Shown: positions 8,987 to 19,267 of the stretch, piece by piece | Layout of the letters: every line of letters begins with the position of its first letter | Position numbering within the stretch: position 1 is the stretch's first letter | DNA from: Rubellimicrobium sp. | Lineage (GTDB): Bacteria; Pseudomonadota; Alphaproteobacteria; Rhodobacterales; Rhodobacteraceae | Reading direction: 5' to 3' | NCBI GenBank assembly: GCA_020852925.1 | Contig: JADYZU010000019.1 | Span: 1 to 64,000 of the forward strand | DNA: 64,000 nucleotides | The notes under the pieces: generated by a model | Told to the model about the DNA's origin: nothing | Seen by the model: the letters and a program-made list of their open reading frames with translations, nothing else | Databases searched by the model: none | Made by a program: the position numbers and the translations under genes

Positions 8987-11900
8987 TCGGTCACGGTGAC
9001 GGTGCCGGCGCCGGTATGCGCGCGCATCTGCGGGCGATACATGTCCTCGACGCTGGCCGCCGGATGGTGGAACACGCCGGGACTGACCGCGCGCACGATA
9101 TAGGCCAGACGGAACGTGCCGCTGTCCTGCGGTTCGACCGCGGCAAGGAACCGATCCTGCCGGAATTCGGCATGGGTCGCGTCGATGGTCTCGAGCCAGG
9201 GCAGCGCCGCGATGTCGCCCCCGCGCAGCAGGCCGGGGTTGTCGATTTCGAACCCGGCCGGCAGCGGATCGGCCACCATGAGCCGGGCCGCCGCCCCGCC
9301 GAAGGTATCGACCGTGAGCACGGCGACAAGGCGGCTGCCGGCGACGACAAGGCCCGGATCGGCCGGCGTGCCGTCAAGGGTGTAATAGTCGCGCCGGATC
9401 GCATAGCCCTGACCGCCGGCCGGGGGCGGGGTTTCGGGAACGCCGAAGGTGGTCACGGTCAGGTCGATCTCGCGCGTGCCATTGTTGGTGACGGCGGTCG
9501 GGGCAAGGGCGGCCTCGGCCGCGCCGACCCGCACCACCGGCGCCACCGGCACGGCGCCGTTCACGGTGATCCCCGCCAGGCGCAGATCGTCGATCAGCGC
9601 ATTCGCCGCCATGAGCGACCAGACCGCCTCCTGGGTGCTGACCCGGTCGCCCGCCTGCGCGATCCGGGCGGACAGCGCCTCGGGGTCGACGGCCTGCGAC
9701 CCGGCCTCGAGCGCGAGGGTCAGGACTGCCGCCGCATCGCGCAGGCGGGTGCCGTAGTCGGCCCGCCAGACCGGATCCTCGGCGCCCTTGGCATTGGCGG
9801 CGATCGCCTGCGCCGCGCGGGCGAACAGGGAATCGGCGCGTGGCTGATCGCCGTAGAAGGCCAGGGCCGCGCCCAGTTGCGCCTGCGCCAGCGGCGTGGC
9901 AAAGGCCGCCGCCCGCACATCGGCGTAATAGCGCAGATCGCCCACCGCCGCCTCGCCCTCGCGCGCGAGGACCATGAGCGCATAGGCCAGATCCTCGCCC
10001 CCGCTGTCGAACTCGGGGTAGTAGTTCACGCGGTTGCGCAGATTGTCGAGCGCCATGCGCCAGGCGTTCTGCGGCACCTCGTGCCCGTGCGCCCGGGCGC
10101 GGGACAGGAAATCGGTCACATAGGCATCAAGCCACATGTCCCCCGACCACGGCCCCCAGAGGCCGAAGGCGCCGTTCGAATCCTGATTGGCCAGGACCGC
10201 GGTGATCGCGCCCGCGATGCGTGCGTAGATGTCGTGCGCCTGCCCCAGGCCCAGCGCCTGCGCCACGTCCCCGAAATAGACCAGCGGCAGCGCCGCGGAT
10301 GTCACCTGCTCGGTGCAGCCGTAGGGATAGCGGTCAAGCATCCCCAGCAGCCCGGCCGCATCGAACCGCGCCAGCGGCCCGATCGAGAGCGCGGCCTGCC
10401 CGGTGCCCGGCAGGAACCCGTCGAACACCGCCCGGTCAAGCGTGAAGACCTGCCCGGGCGCAAGGCTCAGGCGCAGGGTGCGGCCGATCTCGGGATCGTT
10501 CAGCGCAACCGGAACCGTGAGGCGCCGTTCGAGCGCGCGGCCGTCGGGCGTGGTCAGCGTCACCCGCAATTCATGGATGCCCGGCGCCCCGGCCACCACG
10601 GGCAGGCTCAGCCGCGCCCTTCCCTGCGCGGCCAGCGTGACACTTGCGGGCACCGCGGCCGGATCGAGGGCGATGCCGTCGTCCGCGGTCACGGACAGCG
10701 CCATCTCGCCCGCGGGGCCTTCGGCATGGGTGAATTCGAGCAGGAGGCGCGAGCGGTCGCCCGGTGCCATGAACCGCGGCAACGAGGCGGTGACGACCAC
10801 CGGATCGCGCACCAGCACATCGGCACTGGCCTGCCCGACACCGCGCGCGCTCCAGGCGACGGCCATGAGGCGCACCGTGCCGTTGAAGGCCGGCATGTCG
10901 AGCGAGAACGTGGCGCGGCCCTGATCGTCAACGGCGACGGGCCCCTGGAACCAGGCCACCAGTTCCTCGGTCGGCGGCGGCGACTGAAGCGCGAGGGCAA
11001 GGGCGGCATCGCCCCCCACGCGCAGATCGCCGGCGGCGCCGGTCATCCCGTCGATCAGCCGCCCGTAGAGATCGCGCAGTTCGACACCAAGGCGGCGCTG
11101 GCCGAAGAAATGCGCCGAAGGATCGGGGCTGCTGAAGCGGGTCATGTTGAGGATGCCCACATCGACCGCGGCCAGGGTGACGAAGGCCGGCTCTCCGGGC
11201 AGGGCGCCCCGCACGTCGAGCGCCACCTCGAGCGGCGCGCGCGGGCGTGCGGACAGCGGCGCCTCGATCACCACCGATAGCGCGCGGTCGCCCGGATCGA
11301 CCGTGGCATGGACCAGGCCAAGCGCGCGCGACGGATTGCGCCCGGCGGCGACATCCATCGGCCGGATCACCGTCGCGGTGACATAGGCGCCGGTGCCCCA
11401 GTCTTCGGTCACGGTCAGGGGGATGAGGTTCTCGCCCTCGGTCACCGCGACCGTCTCGCGGTGGATGACGCGGTCCGACAGCACCGTGACGATGGCGGTG
11501 CCGGCAAAGCGCGGCACGATGCGCAGCGTCGCGGTATCGCCCGGGGCATAGCGCGCGGCATCCAGCCCGGCCTCGAGCACGTCGGGCCGGTCCTCGCCGG
11601 TGCCGGCGCCATACCAGGCGGCCCAGAACCCGGTCGAGGCGGCCAGCGCCGGCCCGCTGCCGGTGGATTCGACCACGACTTCGTATTCGCCCCAGGTAAC
11701 CGGGGCCGAGATCGTGACCGGCGCGACCCCCAGGGTCGCGGTGCCCGAGGCCACCCGTTCGCGCGTGACGATCGGATCCCAGAACCAGCTTCCGTAATCC
11801 ATATACCACTGATAGCGGGTGACGAGGCGGTTCACCGTCCACTGCACCTCCATCGCCTGCGGCGCCAGATCGGGGCCCAGCGCGATCACCCGAAACCGGG

Positions 11901-14442
11901 CATCGCCGTTTTCGGGCACCGTCCCGTCAAAGAGGGGCGCGATGCCGATCACCGGCTGGGCCGGGGCGACGGCGACCTCGGCCTGCCGCTCGACCGGACG
12001 GCCCGATCCTTCGGCCACGCGCAGGTTGAGGGTGGCGGTCAGCGGGCGGTCCGCGCCCAGGGCCGCGTCGGGCAGAAGCGCCGTCAGCCGGGCCGATCCG
12101 TCCGCCGCGGTGCGCGCACCGTCAAGCGGGCGCATCAGGGTGCCGAAGGGCGCGTCCTGGCGGCCGAAGACATAGCCCGGCCAGCCCGGCAGCCCGTCGG
12201 CCGCCGACACGACCACCTCGCCCTCGATGGCCAGATCGCCCGCGGGCGGCCCGAACAGATAGGTCGCGCGCAGATCGACCGGCACCGGCGCCCCCGCGGC
12301 CACGTCGGGCGGCACGCCCAGCGCCACGTCGATGCGTTCGGGCAGGAAATCCTCGACCAGGATGCGGGTGCTGGCCAGGGCGGGCGCGTCGGTATCGGCG
12401 CGCACCTCGATCGTCCAGGTGCCGCGCGGCACCGAAGGCGCGACCGGCAGGGCAAAGACATGGCCCCCGGCCACGTCCTGCGCGCTGGCGACACGGGCGT
12501 ATTCCACGCCGTCCGGCCGGATCAGGATCGCGGTCAGCGGCACGCCGGGCACCGCGCGGGCGCCGTCGTCACGCATCAGCGCGGTCAGGTGCACGGTTTC
12601 ACCGGCGCGATAGACGCCGCGATCGGTAGCCAGGAACACGTCTATCGGCCCCGGGGCGGGCCGCCCCTCGACCCCGCGATCCGACAGATCGAAAGCCGGA
12701 TCCAGCAGCGACAGGAACCCCATGTCGTCCCCGAGCGTCGCCACGACCATCGCCGGCTCGGCCGCGCCGGTGCCCCGCGTCAGGCCCGGATCGAACCGCA
12801 CCAGGCCCTGGGCATCGGTGGTCGCCTGCGCCAGCACCGCATTCGCACGGTTGAGAAGCTGCACCCCGGCGCCCGCGACGGGCGCGGCGCCGGACAGGCT
12901 GCGCACATCGACCGTCAGCCCGTCCGTCCCCGACAGCGTGGACAGCCCCAGATCGGACAGCACGAACCACTGGCTTGTGGGGGGGCGTTCGTAGGGATCC
13001 TGTCCCGGCACCGAAGCGGTCAGGACGTAAAGGCCCGGCGCCTCGTCGCGCAGGGCGTCGGCCATCGGGATGCGGGTCAGGACATCGCGGTTCAGCGCGC
13101 TTTGCACCGCCATGCTGCCCTGCCAGACGGTTTCGGCGAATTCGGCGTCGAACCATTCGGCCTGCCACGGATAGACCGGCTCTGCGAACATCCCTTCCTG
13201 AAGGCTGCGCAGGATGTTGCGGTCCGACAGGCGCGACAGGACAAGGTCGATCCTCTCGACGTTGACGGTCTCGATCGGCAGGCCCGCATCCTCTGTGCGC
13301 GGCAGGACATAGGCGCGGCTGGCAAAGCGCGCCTGGGGCGCGCGGTCGCGGATGTAGAGGTCGAGATCGACATTGCGCGCGAGGGTCTCGCCGCTGGCCG
13401 AGGGCAGGCCCTGACGCAGCGTGACGGCAAGGCGCTGGCCGTGCTGCACCCCCTCGATGCAAAGCTGGCTGCCCGTGACATCGACCGTGACCGGCACGCC
13501 CGGCACCTGCACGAAGGGCGCGTAATCGACCCCGGCCTGCACCAGATCCTCGGAAAAGGTGGTGCAGATGCGCGGCACCGCCGGATCGCTGTCGACCTGC
13601 GTATCGACGATGTTGAGCCCGTACATCCCGACCAGCCGTTCAAGCGCGGCCTCGAGATCGCGGCCCGGCCGCAGCGTCAGCGCAAGGCGGATCGCGTCGA
13701 TGCCCAGCCGCCCGCGCCCGTCGGCCTCGAGCGCGGCGGCCATCTGCTCCAGCGCATCGGCCGCCCGCGCCGGATCGGCCGCGCGCAGATAGGCGGCGAT
13801 GGTGGCCGGCAACACCCGGGCGCGCGCGGCGCCCTGCTCGGCAGCGTCCTGCGACCGGGCCACCGCGCCCAGACGGGCATAGGTCAGCCAGTCCTGCACC
13901 GAATCACCCACGGCGATCGCGGCTCCGGCAAAGCGGAAGGCGGCCATCAGATCGCCCGTGCCCTCGGCGCGCCGGGATGCGTCGGCCAGATCGGCGGCGG
14001 AAAACCCGTCCGAGGAATGGTTGCGGCCCATCTCGCGGGCCAGGGTCTCGGCGGCGGAGAGGTCGTCTTCCCGCAGGAACCCAAGGGTCGCCGCGCGCGC
14101 CGGGGCCGCGGCAAGGATCGCCGGATCGGTGGGCAGGATCATCCCCGAGATGGCCCCGGCAAAGGGCGTGGCCGCGCCGGCCGATGCCTTGGGAAAGCAG
14201 GAATTGTTGCGGGTATTGAAAGTGAAGGCGGTGCAGCGGTCATCGGCCAGGCAGGTGGCCTGACAGGTGTCGAGCGTGGTGTCGAAATACTGGCCCAGAT
14301 CGGCGCCGGGAAAGTCCGTGCCCTGCCAGATCGCGACCCGCGACGGCGGCACGCCATCCCCGGCCAGCGTGGCCCCGGGCAGGATCGCGCCGAATGCGGC
14401 GACCAGAAGGGCGGCAGGAATGGACAGGGTGAAAAGGCGCAT
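8983..14442 (-). CDS. alpha-2-macroglobulin family protein with N-terminal PAN/apple-like domain
   Basis: Start at MRLFTLSIPAALLVAAFG (14442); thioester motif YGCTEQ; MG domains (LATDRGVYRAGETVHLTALMRDD); N-terminal CQATCLADDRCTAFTFNTRNNSCFPK resembles PAN. Overlaps pbpC by 4 bp. Confidence 0.93.
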   Translation of the reverse strand: MRLFTLSIPAALLVAAFGAILPGATLAGDGVPPSRVAIWQGTDFPGADLGQYFDTTLDTCQATCLADDRCTAFTFNTRNNSCFPKASAGAATPFAGAISGMILPTDPAILAAAPARAATLGFLREDDLSAAETLAREMGRNHSSDGFSAADLADASRRAEGTGDLMAAFRFAGAAIAVGDSVQDWLTYARLGAVARSQDAAEQGAARARVLPATIAAYLRAADPARAADALEQMAAALEADGRGRLGIDAIRLALTLRPGRDLEAALERLVGMYGLNIVDTQVDSDPAVPRICTTFSEDLVQAGVDYAPFVQVPGVPVTVDVTGSQLCIEGVQHGQRLAVTLRQGLPSASGETLARNVDLDLYIRDRAPQARFASRAYVLPRTEDAGLPIETVNVERIDLVLSRLSDRNILRSLQEGMFAEPVYPWQAEWFDAEFAETVWQGSMAVQSALNRDVLTRIPMADALRDEAPGLYVLTASVPGQDPYERPPTSQWFVLSDLGLSTLSGTDGLTVDVRSLSGAAPVAGAGVQLLNRANAVLAQATTDAQGLVRFDPGLTRGTGAAEPAMVVATLGDDMGFLSLLDPAFDLSDRGVEGRPAPGPIDVFLATDRGVYRAGETVHLTALMRDDGARAVPGVPLTAILIRPDGVEYARVASAQDVAGGHVFALPVAPSVPRGTWTIEVRADTDAPALASTRILVEDFLPERIDVALGVPPDVAAGAPVPVDLRATYLFGPPAGDLAIEGEVVVSAADGLPGWPGYVFGRQDAPFGTLMRPLDGARTAADGSARLTALLPDAALGADRPLTATLNLRVAEGSGRPVERQAEVAVAPAQPVIGIAPLFDGTVPENGDARFRVIALGPDLAPQAMEVQWTVNRLVTRYQWYMDYGSWFWDPIVTRERVASGTATLGVAPVTISAPVTWGEYEVVVESTGSGPALAASTGFWAAWYGAGTGEDRPDVLEAGLDAARYAPGDTATLRIVPRFAGTAIVTVLSDRVIHRETVAVTEGENLIPLTVTEDWGTGAYVTATVIRPMDVAAGRNPSRALGLVHATVDPGDRALSVVIEAPLSARPRAPLEVALDVRGALPGEPAFVTLAAVDVGILNMTRFSSPDPSAHFFGQRRLGVELRDLYGRLIDGMTGAAGDLRVGGDAALALALQSPPPTEELVAWFQGPVAVDDQGRATFSLDMPAFNGTVRLMAVAWSARGVGQASADVLVRDPVVVTASLPRFMAPGDRSRLLLEFTHAEGPAGEMALSVTADDGIALDPAAVPASVTLAAQGRARLSLPVVAGAPGIHELRVTLTTPDGRALERRLTVPVALNDPEIGRTLRLSLAPGQVFTLDRAVFDGFLPGTGQAALSIGPLARFDAAGLLGMLDRYPYGCTEQVTSAALPLVYFGDVAQALGLGQAHDIYARIAGAITAVLANQDSNGAFGLWGPWSGDMWLDAYVTDFLSRARAHGHEVPQNAWRMALDNLRNRVNYYPEFDSGGEDLAYALMVLAREGEAAVGDLRYYADVRAAAFATPLAQAQLGAALAFYGDQPRADSLFARAAQAIAANAKGAEDPVWRADYGTRLRDAAAVLTLALEAGSQAVDPEALSARIAQAGDRVSTQEAVWSLMAANALIDDLRLAGITVNGAVPVAPVVRVGAAEAALAPTAVTNNGTREIDLTVTTFGVPETPPPAGGQGYAIRRDYYTLDGTPADPGLVVAGSRLVAVLTVDTFGGAAARLMVADPLPAGFEIDNPGLLRGGDIAALPWLETIDATHAEFRQDRFLAAVEPQDSGTFRLAYIVRAVSPGVFHHPAASVEDMYRPQMRAHTGAGTVTVTE

Positions 14443-14575
14443 GAAAGCTACTCCCGCAGGCGAGGGATCAATGCCCCAGACTGGCACGGCACCCGCCGTC
14501 GCGCAATGCGCGGACATGTCAAGGCCGGGCAGGATTTCGTGACCTCACGGCCAAGTGTGCGGCCCTCGCGGCGCC

Positions 14576-16621
14576 TCAGTCGCCTGCCCCGGACAGGACC
14601 GCAAGAAAGGCCGCGCCAAAGCGTTCCGAATGCCGCTCGCCGATCAGGCGCGCGATGCCGTTCAGGTCGGCCGGGCGCCGTTCGGCCAGCCGCGCCAGCT
14701 CGCGCGCGGAACATTCCATCGGCCGGTCGCGCCCCTCGGGCCCGCGCCGCAACCCGGCCTGTGCCGCTTTCAGCCGGTCGAACAGGTCGCCGCCGCCGCT
14801 GCCCGCCAGCCGGGCACGGGCGGGATGGGGCGCGGGCACGGGCGCGGCCCCCGCGATCACCTCGAGGAAGGCACGCCCGTAACTCTCGAGCTTGCGCGCC
14901 CCCACGCCGTTGATCCGCGCCATCTCGTCCAGCGTCGCCGGGCGCCGTTCGGCCATCTCGATCAGCGTGCGGTCGGGAAAGACCACATAGGCCGGCACAT
15001 TCGCGGCCTCGGCCAGCGCGCGGCGCCGCGCCTTGAGGGCGGAAAACAGCGGTTCGTCCTCTTCGGGCACCTGCGCGCGCACCACCGGGCCGGTCCGTGC
15101 CGCCGGCAGATCGCGGCGCAGGATCACCGCCTCGTCGCCGCGCAGGACGGGGCGGGCGCGTTCGGTCATGCGCAGGGCGCCATGGCGCGCGGGATCGGGG
15201 CGCAAGAGGTCGCGCCCCATCATCTGCCGGAAGATCGCGGCCCAGCGGCGCCGGTCCACCGCCCGGCCCACCCCCCAGGTCGGCAGCGCATCATGCCCGC
15301 GTTCGCGGACCCGGTCGGTCATGGTCGCGGTCAGGATGTCGGTCAGATGGCCGGCGCCGAAACTTTCGCCGGTGCGCAGCACCGCCGACAGCGCCATGCG
15401 CACTTCGGTCGTGGCGTCGAACACCTCGGGCGGGGCGGCGCACAGATCGCAGTTGCCGCAGGGCGCGCTGTCCTCGCCGAAATAGGCCAGAAGCAGGCGG
15501 CGGCGGCAGGATGTGGCCTCGGCCAGGCCCAGCAGCGCGTTCAGCCGCGCATGATCCGCCTCCTTGCGGTCGTCGGGGGCGGCGCCTTCGTCGATCTGGG
15601 CGCGGCGCATGCGGATGTCGTCGGGGCCGAACAGCGCGAGGGTCTCGGCCGGGGCGCCGTCGCGCCCGGCGCGGCCGATTTCCTGATAGTAGGATTCGAT
15701 CGACTTCGGCAGGTCGGCATGGGCGACCCAGCGGATGTCGGGCTTGTCGATGCCCATGCCGAAGGCCACCGTCGCCGCGACGATGAGGCCGTCCTCGCGC
15801 TGAAAGCGTTCCTCGGCGCGGCGGCGGGCCTCGGCCTCCATGCCGGCGTGGTAGTGGATGGCGCTGTGGCCGGCCCCGGCCAGCGCGGCGGACAGGCTTT
15901 CGGCGCGGGCGCGGGTGGCGCAATAGACGATGCCCGCCCGCCCGCGCCGTGCGCCGGCAAAGCACAGGATCTGTTCGCGCGGGGAATCCTTGGCGGCAAA
16001 GGCCAGGTGGATGTTCGGCCGGTCGAAACCGCGCAGGAAGGTGACGGGCGGCTCGCCGCCGAACAGGCGGGTGACGATCTCGGCGCGGGTCTCTTCGTCG
16101 GCGGTGGCGGTGAAGGCCGCCAGCGGCACGTCGAGCGCGCGGCGCAATTCGCCGATGCGCAGGTAGTCGGGGCGGAAATCGTGGCCCCACTGACTCACGC
16201 AATGGGCCTCGTCCACGGCGATCAGCGTCACGCCCGCGCGCCTGAGCAGGGGCAGCGTTGCCGCAAGGGCCATCCGCTCGGGCGCGAGATAGAGAAGTTT
16301 CAGCCGCCCCTCGGCCAGCGCGGCCTGCACCGCGCGGGTCTCGTCCTCGGAATTGCCCGAGGTGATCGCCCCCGCCTCGACCCCGGCCGAGGTCAGCGCG
16401 CGCACCTGATCGCGCATCAGCGCGATGAGCGGCGACACCACCAGCGTCACCCCCCCGCGCATGAGCGCCGGAAGCTGGAAACACAGCGACTTGCCCCCGC
16501 CGGTGGGCATGATGGCCAGGGTATCGCGCCCCGCGGCGACCGAATCGACGATCTCCTCCTGACCGGGACGGAAGGCGTCGAATCCGAACACCTCGCGCAG
16601 AAGCGTGAGCGCAGCGGTCAT
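14576..16621 (-). CDS. recQ: ATP-dependent DNA helicase RecQ
   Basis: FRPGQEEIVDSVAAGRDTLAIMPTGGGKSLCFQLPAL; DEAHCVSQWGHDFRPDYLRIGELR; Zn-binding and HRDC regions. Confidence 0.96.
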   Translation of the reverse strand: MTAALTLLREVFGFDAFRPGQEEIVDSVAAGRDTLAIMPTGGGKSLCFQLPALMRGGVTLVVSPLIALMRDQVRALTSAGVEAGAITSGNSEDETRAVQAALAEGRLKLLYLAPERMALAATLPLLRRAGVTLIAVDEAHCVSQWGHDFRPDYLRIGELRRALDVPLAAFTATADEETRAEIVTRLFGGEPPVTFLRGFDRPNIHLAFAAKDSPREQILCFAGARRGRAGIVYCATRARAESLSAALAGAGHSAIHYHAGMEAEARRRAEERFQREDGLIVAATVAFGMGIDKPDIRWVAHADLPKSIESYYQEIGRAGRDGAPAETLALFGPDDIRMRRAQIDEGAAPDDRKEADHARLNALLGLAEATSCRRRLLLAYFGEDSAPCGNCDLCAAPPEVFDATTEVRMALSAVLRTGESFGAGHLTDILTATMTDRVRERGHDALPTWGVGRAVDRRRWAAIFRQMMGRDLLRPDPARHGALRMTERARPVLRGDEAVILRRDLPAARTGPVVRAQVPEEDEPLFSALKARRRALAEAANVPAYVVFPDRTLIEMAERRPATLDEMARINGVGARKLESYGRAFLEVIAGAAPVPAPHPARARLAGSGGGDLFDRLKAAQAGLRRGPEGRDRPMECSARELARLAERRPADLNGIARLIGERHSERFGAAFLAVLSGAGD

Positions 16622-16705
16622 GGGGTTGTCCGTGGGGCAGCCTGTTCGCCCCGTCTCTAGGCGCAGCGCCCCGGCGCGGCAAGGCGCGCCGGTTCCGCCG
16701 GCCGG

Positions 16706-16990
16706 TCAGTTGTCGTTGATGTCGTGGTGAATCACCTTCACCTGCGTCTCGTCGCCGCGAAAGGCCGCGCGCAGCAGGATGTAGGCAATGAGCGACAGCA
16801 CCGCGAACACCACCAGCGCCCAGCCCGCCCCGAGCGGGAACAGCCCGGAGGCCAGCAGGATGCCCATCACCACCGCCCCGGCCGCGAAGCCCAGAAAGAT
16901 GTAGCCGGGCACCATCACCTCGAGAATGGCAAGGACAAGGCCCGCCGCCATCCAGACCCACCAGGTCGACCAGAGCGGATCGTCAAGCAT
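16706..16990 (-). CDS. NfeD family membrane protein
   Basis: MLDDPLWSTWWVWMAAGLVLAILEVMVPGYIFLGFAAGAVVMGILLASG; overlaps a stomatin gene. Confidence 0.85.
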   Translation of the reverse strand: MLDDPLWSTWWVWMAAGLVLAILEVMVPGYIFLGFAAGAVVMGILLASGLFPLGAGWALVVFAVLSLIAYILLRAAFRGDETQVKVIHHDINDN

Positions 16991-17885
16991 CGCGCCCGCC
17001 CCGGAACATGCCAAAGGCATTGGCAAAGGCCGACAGCGCATCCGCCGGCACGACGATGGTCTGCTTGCCGGTGCCGTTGCCCAGCGCGGTCAGCGCCTCG
17101 ACCTGCTTCAGCGCGACCTGATACTGCGCCGCCTCGAGACCGTTCTTGGCGATGGCCGCGGCCACGGCTTCGGTCGCATAGGCCTCGGCGTCGGCCTCGA
17201 TCCGGCGGGCCTCGGCTCTTTTCTGGGCGGCGTAGAGTTCGGCATCCGCCCGCAGTTCGACCGCGCGGCGCTGACCCTCGGCCTCGGTCACCTGGGCGCG
17301 GCGGGCGCGTTCGGAATTGAGCTGCTGGAGCATCGCCGCGCGGGTCGCCTCGTCGAGGTTCACGTCAAGGATCTCGGTGCGCGTCACCTCGATCCCCCAG
17401 TCGTCCACCTGATCGGCAAGCTGGGTGCGGATCGCCTCGATCAGGATGGCGCGGTTCGACTGCACCTGGTCCAGCTCGATCTTGCCGATTTCGGAACGCA
17501 CGATGCCGGCCACCGTGGTGGTGATCGCCCCGTCCACGTCGCGGATGCGGTAGACGGTCTTTTCGGGTTCGATGATGCGGTAGAACACGCTGGTTTCCAC
17601 CGTCACCAGCACGTTGTCGGCGGTGATCGCATCCTGGGACGAGGGCGGAAGCTGCCGCTCGAGAATCGAGACCTTGTGCGCCACCCGGTCGAGATAGGGC
17701 ACGATCAGGTTGAACCCCGGCCCGAGCACCGACCGCAGCCGGCCGAAACGTTCGACCACGAACTTCTCGGACTGGGAGACGATCCGCACCCCGGCAAGGA
17801 TGGTGACGACAATGAGAAGCGCGACCAGGACGAGCACGAGATTCGACCCGACGAGATCGCCAAGAAGACGCTGCCAATCGTTCAT
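16983..17885 (-). CDS. SPFH/band 7 (stomatin-like, QmcA-type) protein
   Basis: IVSQSEKFVVERFGRLRSVLGPGFNLIVPYLDRVAHKVSILERQLP...; RTEILDVNLDEATRAAMLQQLNSERARRAQVTEAEGQRRA. Confidence 0.94.
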   Translation of the reverse strand: MNDWQRLLGDLVGSNLVLVLVALLIVVTILAGVRIVSQSEKFVVERFGRLRSVLGPGFNLIVPYLDRVAHKVSILERQLPPSSQDAITADNVLVTVETSVFYRIIEPEKTVYRIRDVDGAITTTVAGIVRSEIGKIELDQVQSNRAILIEAIRTQLADQVDDWGIEVTRTEILDVNLDEATRAAMLQQLNSERARRAQVTEAEGQRRAVELRADAELYAAQKRAEARRIEADAEAYATEAVAAAIAKNGLEAAQYQVALKQVEALTALGNGTGKQTIVVPADALSAFANAFGMFRGGRDA

Positions 17886-18004
17886 GGGAGGAGATCCTTT
17901 CATGACGCCAGTCTAGCCGGGTGGGCACCGCGTGCAAGCGTCATGCCGGATGAGGGACCGCGCGCCCCGTTCCGCCCGCGCCCCTTGTGCGCTATCCTCC
18001 GGCC

Positions 18005-19258
18005 ATGCCCGCCCTGTGCCGCGATTGCCTGACCACATTCGACCGGGGCAGCCGCTGCCCCGCCTGCCGGTCGCCGCGCGTGAGCGCGCATCCGGAACTG
18101 TTCGACCTTGCCATCGCCCACATGGATTGCGACGCCTTCTATGCCAGCGTGGAAAAGCGCGACAATCCGGCGCTGGTCGACCGGCCGCTGATCGTGGGCG
18201 GCGGGCGGCGCGGGGTGGTGTCGACCTGCTGCTATCTGGCGCGCATCAAGGGCGTGCGTTCGGCCATGCCGATGTTCCAGGCGCTGCGGCTGTGCCCGGA
18301 GGCGGTGGTGCTGCCGCCGCGCTTTGCCGCCTATGCCGAGGCCTCGCGCGCCATCCGCGCGCTGATGGACGAACTGACGCCGGCGGTGGAGCCGCTCAGC
18401 CTTGACGAGGCGTTCATGGACCTGTCGGGCACGGCGCGGCTGCACGGGGCGCCGCCGGCGGTCATGCTGGCGCGGCTGGTGCGGCGGATGAAGACGGAAC
18501 TGGGGCTGACCGGCTCGATCGGGCTGTCGCACAACAAGTTTCTGGCCAAGATCGCCTCCGACCTCGACAATCCGCGCGGCTTTTCGGTGATCGGCCGCGC
18601 CGAGACCCGCGATTTCCTGCGCCCGCGCCCGGTGCGCGCCATCTGGGGCATCGGCCCGGCGGCGCAGGAGGCGCTTGAACGGGTGGGGGTGCGCAGCATC
18701 GGCGATCTGGAGCGGCGCGACCGCGACGATCTGGTGCGGCGCTTCGGCGCGATGGGCGACCGTCTGTGGCATCTGGCACGCGGCGAGGATCCGCGCCCCG
18801 TGAACGCCGACGAACCCGTGCGCTCGATCTCGAACGAGACCACCTTCGCCGAGGATACCGCCGACCGCGACATCCTTGACGGGCACCTGTGGCGCATGGC
18901 CGACAAGACCGCTTCGCGCGCCAAGGCCAAGGCCCTGTCGGGGCGCGTGGTGCAGTTGAAGCTCAAGCGCGCCGACCACCGCATCCTCACCCGCCGGGTC
19001 AGCCTGCCGCATCCGACCCAGACCGCGGACCGGCTCTATCAGACGGCGCGCGCGCTTCTGGATCAGGTGACGGATGCCGGGCCGTTCCGGTTGCTCGGGG
19101 TCGGGCTCTCGGGGATCGCGCCCGACAGCGGCAGCGATCCGCAGGGCGACCTCCTCGATCCCGGCGCGGCCCGGCGCGAGGGGGCGGAACGCGCCGCCGA
19201 CACGATCCGCGCCCGGTTCGGCGAGGAGGCGATCTTCAAGGGGCGCGCGCTGCGCTAG
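18005..19258 (+). CDS. dinB: DNA polymerase IV with N-terminal CxxC-CxxC extension
   Basis: IAHMDCDAFYASVEKRDNPALVDRPLIVGGG; LSLDEAFMDLSGTARLHG; SHNKFLAKIASDLDNPRGFSVI. Confidence 0.95.
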   Translation: MPALCRDCLTTFDRGSRCPACRSPRVSAHPELFDLAIAHMDCDAFYASVEKRDNPALVDRPLIVGGGRRGVVSTCCYLARIKGVRSAMPMFQALRLCPEAVVLPPRFAAYAEASRAIRALMDELTPAVEPLSLDEAFMDLSGTARLHGAPPAVMLARLVRRMKTELGLTGSIGLSHNKFLAKIASDLDNPRGFSVIGRAETRDFLRPRPVRAIWGIGPAAQEALERVGVRSIGDLERRDRDDLVRRFGAMGDRLWHLARGEDPRPVNADEPVRSISNETTFAEDTADRDILDGHLWRMADKTASRAKAKALSGRVVQLKLKRADHRILTRRVSLPHPTQTADRLYQTARALLDQVTDAGPFRLLGVGLSGIAPDSGSDPQGDLLDPGAARREGAERAADTIRARFGEEAIFKGRALR

Positions 19259-19267
19259 GCGGCGCGG

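Noticed and set aside
6056-9103. Very long plus-strand ORF (1015 aa) opposite pbpC
   Set aside because: Arg/Pro/His-rich antisense translation with no recognisable domain; the opposite strand encodes a clear PBP1C. Typical high-GC artefact.
11308-14913. 1201-aa plus-strand ORF opposite the A2M gene
   Set aside because: Antisense frame of a strongly supported A2M gene; low-complexity composition.
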